64,000 nt of DNA from Microvirga sp. Mcv34. Lineage in GTDB: Bacteria; Pseudomonadota; Alphaproteobacteria; Rhizobiales; Beijerinckiaceae. Of the stretch, positions 61,026-64,000 are shown piece by piece (positions within the stretch are counted from its first letter, which is position 1; each line of letters starts with the position of its first letter). The stretch covers positions 62,001-126,000 of the forward strand of contig NZ_JALJRK010000005.1 in assembly GCF_024519725.1 (NCBI RefSeq). Direction: 5' to 3'. The position numbers and the translations under genes were made by a program. The notes below the pieces were generated by a model, which was not told where the DNA came from, did no database searches, and worked only from the letters and a program-made list of their open reading frames with translations.

Positions 61026-62219
61026 ATGCTTGACCTTCGCTCGCAGTTCTCCCGCTTCCTCAACACCGAGCCGGACCGCCTGCATTTCGCGGCCCACAGT
61101 CATCATCCCTGGCCGGACGTGACACGCGACGCGCAACTCCAGGCCTGGGATGACGCGTCCCGCCTCATCGACGACAAGTGGGAGCATGTCCTTGGTCCCG
61201 TCCTCGACGAGTATCGCGGCCATGTGGCCGGACATCTCAACCTGCCCGACCCGTCGACCATTGCGATCGCGCCCAACACTCATGAATTCCTGAAGCGCAT
61301 CCTCTCCTGCTTCCCCACCGACCGACCGATCCGCATCCTGACCTCGGACGGCGAGTTTCACTCCTTCTCGCGCCAGATCGCGCGGCTGGAGGAGGAGCGG
61401 GTCGTTGCGGTCACCCGGGTGCCGGCCGAGCCCTTCGCCACCTTCGAAGACCGCTTCTACGCCGCCGCGCAGGAGGGCTACGATCTCGTCTTCGTGAGCC
61501 AGGTCTTCTTCAATTCGGGCTTCGCGCTGGACGGACGCTATCTCGCGGAATGCAATCGCGACGGCGCGATGATCGTGATCGACGGCTATCACGGCTTCAT
61601 GGCGCGGCCGACCGATCTCGGCAGCATCGCGGATCGCGTGTTCTACATCGCCGGCGGCTACAAATACGCTATGGCGGGCGAAGGCGCGTGCTTCATGCAC
61701 TGCCCGCCCGGATGGGGCCCGCGCCCGCGCGACACCGGCTGGTACGCGGCTTTCGGCAATCTCACGAACGCGCAGAGCGGACAGGTCGGCTACAGCCAGG
61801 ACGGCTGGCGCTTCATGGGATCGACCTTCGATCCCTCGGGTCTCTACCGCTTCAATGCGGTGATGCGCTGGCTCGCCGAGGAAGGCATCACGCCCGGCAT
61901 CATCCACGCTCATGCCAAGGCCCTGCAGCAGCATTTCCTGCGCGGCATCGGCGGCTCCGCCCTGTTCGAGAAGGCCTCGCTCGTGGTGCCGGCTGACGAG
62001 ATGCGGCGCGGCAACTTCCTCACCTTCCAAGCCGCCGAAGCTCAATCCATTTACCGCGACCTCGCGGAGCTGCGCGTGGTCACCGACGTGCGTGGACAAC
62101 GCCTGCGCATCGGCTTCGGCATCTACCAGACGGAAGAGGAAGTGGACGATCTCGTGCGCCGCATCGACGAGGCGGGCGCGCTCGAATCCCTGCCGCTCAA
62201 TACATCCTCGGCGGCATGA
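61026..62219 (+). CDS. Class V aminotransferase-fold enzyme, probable kynureninase-like
   Basis: 397 residues, ATG with GGAG upstream. PLP-fold class V: FAAHSHHPWPDVTRDAQLQA at the start, Lys213 in the PLP site (IAGGYKYAMAGEGACFMHCP), and the GSTFDPSGLYRF segment resembling the kynureninase substrate region. Position right after kynA suggests it handles kynurenine (cleavage to anthranilate and alanine). However, the Lys context GGYKYAMAGEG differs from typical kynureninase, so activity could be a different beta-lyase or aminotransferase. No formamidase gene is in view. Confidence 0.8.
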   Translation: MLDLRSQFSRFLNTEPDRLHFAAHSHHPWPDVTRDAQLQAWDDASRLIDDKWEHVLGPVLDEYRGHVAGHLNLPDPSTIAIAPNTHEFLKRILSCFPTDRPIRILTSDGEFHSFSRQIARLEEERVVAVTRVPAEPFATFEDRFYAAAQEGYDLVFVSQVFFNSGFALDGRYLAECNRDGAMIVIDGYHGFMARPTDLGSIADRVFYIAGGYKYAMAGEGACFMHCPPGWGPRPRDTGWYAAFGNLTNAQSGQVGYSQDGWRFMGSTFDPSGLYRFNAVMRWLAEEGITPGIIHAHAKALQQHFLRGIGGSALFEKASLVVPADEMRRGNFLTFQAAEAQSIYRDLAELRVVTDVRGQRLRIGFGIYQTEEEVDDLVRRIDEAGALESLPLNTSSAA

Positions 62220-62237
62220 ATTCGAAGGGAAGATCGG

Positions 62238-62255
62238 AGCAGCCTGGGGGCTGCT
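62238..62255. terminator. Hairpin between convergent genes
   Basis: AGCAGCC (62238-62244) with GGCTGCT (62249-62255), loop TGGG, between the kyn operon and the HdeD-type gene. No good T-run, so strength is doubtful. Confidence 0.4.
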
Positions 62256-62258
62256 TCG

Positions 62259-62831
62259 CTAACTCATTCTAACCTGCCACGCGAGATAGGCGATCGCCGT
62301 GCCGACGCTGATCAGGTTGAGCCCGAGCAGGAAACCCAACAGCCACACGGAGGTGACCGGCAGGTTGGCCCAGAGCACGAGGGACAGCACGATTCCGACC
62401 ATGCCGCTCCCGAGCACCCAGCCCCAATTGGGAAAGGGCCGGATCGTCAGGGCGAAGACAACCTTCGAAATGCCCTCGATCATGAAGAACACGATGAGGA
62501 GGAGCGTGATCGTCGTCAGCCCCTGGGCCGGGTCGCGCAGGAACAGGAAGCCGATCAGCACGGCAAGGCAGATGGAGATCAGCTGGAGCCAGAAATGCGG
62601 CACGTGCCGCGCGCTGATGAGGCTGAGCGCCTGCACGAAGCCGCTGATGACCAGGAGCCAGCCGAGGAGAACGATGACAGCCGTGGACGAGAAGACGGGA
62701 TAGATGATCGCCAGGAAACCGGCGGCGATCAGCAACACACCCTCGACGAGGTACCACAGCGCATAACGCTTGACCGCGTCCCGCATCGCTTCGCGGAAGA
62801 CTTCCGCGGCGGCGTCCAACGTCATGGCCAT
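62259..62831 (-). CDS. HdeD-family membrane protein
   Basis: 190 residues from ATG 62831 (GGAGGGTACG and a second ATG upstream). Six membrane helices in three similar pairs, e.g. YALWYLVEGVLLIAAGFLAI, VIVLLGWLLVISGFVQALSL and GSGMVGIVLSLVLWANL. HdeD-type proteins are acid-stress related in E. coli; here the role is unknown. Follows the DUF1269 gene by 28 nt in the same direction, likely co-transcribed. Confidence 0.88.
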   Translation of the reverse strand: MAMTLDAAAEVFREAMRDAVKRYALWYLVEGVLLIAAGFLAIIYPVFSSTAVIVLLGWLLVISGFVQALSLISARHVPHFWLQLISICLAVLIGFLFLRDPAQGLTTITLLLIVFFMIEGISKVVFALTIRPFPNWGWVLGSGMVGIVLSLVLWANLPVTSVWLLGFLLGLNLISVGTAIAYLAWQVRMS

Positions 62832-62859
62832 CGTACCCTCCGGACCGACACGGAAAATC

Positions 62860-63462
62860 CTACGCTGCCGGCGATGCTGGCGATGCCGATGCAGGCGGCA
62901 CGGCCGCTGCCGCTGCTGCGGCCGCCGCTGCGCCGTCGCTCGGGCTCGGTGCATGCGCTTTCGACAGGGCATCCTGAAGCTTCTTCTCCTGCTCCGGCGA
63001 CAGGGAGGAGCGGATGATATGCCCCTTGAAACCCGACAGCTCGGCCAGCACCTTCTCCGGCTGCGACTTCCGGATCAGCAGGAACAGGGCTGACGTATCG
63101 GGCTTGAGGGTCGCGCCGAGGGACTGGATGAATTCGTCGTTGATGCCGTAGTCGATCAGGCTTCCCGACAAGGCCCCGGAGCCTGCGCCTACGGCGCCGC
63201 CGATCGCAAGGCCCGCGAGCGGGTTGAGGAACAGAAGCCCGATGAGGCTGCCCCACATCGCCCCCGACAGCCCGCCGGATGCCGCGCCGAGGCGCACGAG
63301 ATTCATGCTCTGCTTGATGCGCACGGCTCCGTCGGAACCGCGAATAGCCACGACCGCATCTTCCAGGTCGATGAGGTATTCCTTCTGCATCCGGGTCAGC
63401 TCGGTCAGGACACGATCGGCATCGTTCGGGTTGTCGAATCCAACGACCACGAGTTCGGACAT
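62860..63462 (-). CDS. DUF1269-family membrane protein
   Basis: 200 residues. N-terminal soluble domain (VVGFDNPNDADRVLTELTRM), a Gly-rich double membrane segment (GAMWGSLIGLLFLNPLAGLA; GGAVGAGSGALSGSLIDYGI), and an Ala-rich low-complexity tail (SPSDGAAAAAAAAAAVPPAS). CAGGAGGAGGG before the ATG. The family is found beside HdeD and other envelope stress genes; function unknown. First gene of a probable two-gene unit with HdeD. Confidence 0.9.
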   Translation of the reverse strand: MSELVVVGFDNPNDADRVLTELTRMQKEYLIDLEDAVVAIRGSDGAVRIKQSMNLVRLGAASGGLSGAMWGSLIGLLFLNPLAGLAIGGAVGAGSGALSGSLIDYGINDEFIQSLGATLKPDTSALFLLIRKSQPEKVLAELSGFKGHIIRSSLSPEQEKKLQDALSKAHAPSPSDGAAAAAAAAAAVPPASASPASPAA

Positions 63463-63592
63463 GATACGCCCTCCTCCTGTTGCGCCATGACTCGAAGGGT
63501 AATGGGCAACACTGACAGGTCCATCGGGTCTAACCCGCAGCGGACGCGGGAATTGTCATGAGACCCGGGTGAAAAATCCGGCCTGCATGACC

Positions 63593-64000
63593 TCAACGAG
63601 ACGGCTGGGCGTCGCTGCGTTTCGCAACGCTTCCCAAAGCCCGGGCCTCCATTCGTGCAGGAGCCTGCCGGCCGCATTTGAGCGGACGCAGATCGGCAGC
63701 GGGCGCCGGCGCCACGGCCCTCATGGTGCGCAGGTTGCCGACGGAGTTCGTCCCTTCCGACAGTCCGTTGTCGAGGAGGCCCCGCATCACCAGCGTCCGC
63801 GTCGCGGCGCTGGGCGCGCCGAGGACGACGCCAATGACGCGCCGGTTGCCGCGAAGGGCCGAGACGGCCACGTTGAATCCGGAGGCGCAGACATAGCCGG
63901 TCTTGGACGCTTCAAGGCCCGCATATTCCTCGACCAGCTTGTTGGTGTTCTTCAGCATCCGCCCGTTCACGGTCACGGCGGGGGTCCTGAGAAGATCCAG
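63593..64000 (-). CDS. C-terminal part of a serine D-alanyl-D-alanine carboxypeptidase, 5' end beyond the window
   Basis: 136 visible residues. KTGY (SKTGYVCASGFNVAVSALRG) is the third active-site motif of S11 PBP carboxypeptidases, followed by RRVIGVVLGAPSAATRTLVM. The N-terminus with SxxK and SxN lies past base 64000. The C-terminus is basic and proline/alanine-rich (RPLKCGRQAPARMEARALGS) without a clear amphipathic anchor. It trims peptidoglycan stem peptides. Confidence 0.85.
   Translation of the reverse strand: MDLLRTPAVTVNGRMLKNTNKLVEEYAGLEASKTGYVCASGFNVAVSALRGNRRVIGVVLGAPSAATRTLVMRGLLDNGLSEGTNSVGNLRTMRAVAPAPAADLRPLKCGRQAPARMEARALGSVAKRSDAQPSR

Noticed and set aside
1-64000. CRISPR arrays, tRNA/rRNA genes, insertion sequences, prophage
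   Set aside because: I scanned for regularly spaced repeats, tRNA-like arms and transposase motifs and found none I could support.

Overview
The window is GC-rich chromosomal DNA of an alphaproteobacterium. Gene families and compact operons with ATGA/TGATG overlaps point to the Hyphomicrobiales (Rhizobiales), probably near Microvirga, Methylobacterium or Bosea. This placement rests on remembered family distributions (lpiA-acvB pair, HWE-type sensor kinase, DUF3297, DUF6894, DUF5996, MHS transporter plus cyoABCD), not on a search. I found no rRNA, tRNA, CRISPR array or intact mobile element.

Layout. 1-7724: a sugar-uptake island (GH31 glycosidase cut by the window edge, MalK/G/F-type ABC transporter, solute-binding protein) transcribed leftward, with a divergent LacI regulator and a perfect 14-bp LacI-type palindrome between them. 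7728-11844: a three-subunit periplasmic molybdenum hydroxylase (cytochrome c, 2Fe-2S subunit, Moco subunit). 12255-16894: a gene-poor decay zone with small membrane proteins, a wrecked PAS/HWE sensor kinase, a wrecked YdeP/FdhF-like molybdopterin oxidoreductase and a small secreted repeat protein. 16895-23309: an MHS-family transporter plus cyoABCD quinol oxidase and a SURF1-type gene. 23470-30142: an internally duplicated small protein of unknown function, a large secreted sulfatase, and an MBOAT/SGNH-like pair for acylation of an exported molecule. 30466-35590: pepT, then a TPP-riboswitch-controlled ykoFEDC thiamine/HMP ECF transporter. 35660-38765: an HhH protein, a DUF5996 protein and minD-minE without an adjacent minC.

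39117-44245: a nitrate/sulfonate-type ABC transporter followed by a membrane PQQ glucose-type dehydrogenase. 44407-48377: a membrane hemerythrin, a threonine/serine dehydratase, a secreted protein and a methyltransferase. 48586-51555: a siderophore/haem-type iron ABC operon preceded by an AT-rich region with a possible Irr-like box. 51574-54355: DUF6894, a Crp/Fnr regulator divergent from a class C beta-lactamase, and a small protein. 54356-54786 is an AT-rich intergenic region with two C-rich hairpins sharing a 15-nt sequence and a strong terminator, a candidate small RNA locus. 54787-59346: a small secreted protein and the lysyl-phosphatidylglycerol pair lpiA(mprF)-acvB. 59377-64000: small proteins, kynA with a class-V PLP enzyme that may act as kynureninase, HdeD and DUF1269 membrane proteins, and the C-terminus of a D-alanyl-D-alanine carboxypeptidase-like protein.

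Most of the window is ordinary, well-known metabolism and transport. I did not find a clearly new multi-gene system. The best leads are the twin C-rich hairpins at 54.4-54.7 kb, the duplicated protein at 23.5 kb, the kynureninase-like gene beside kynA, and the decayed segment at 13.3-16.7 kb.
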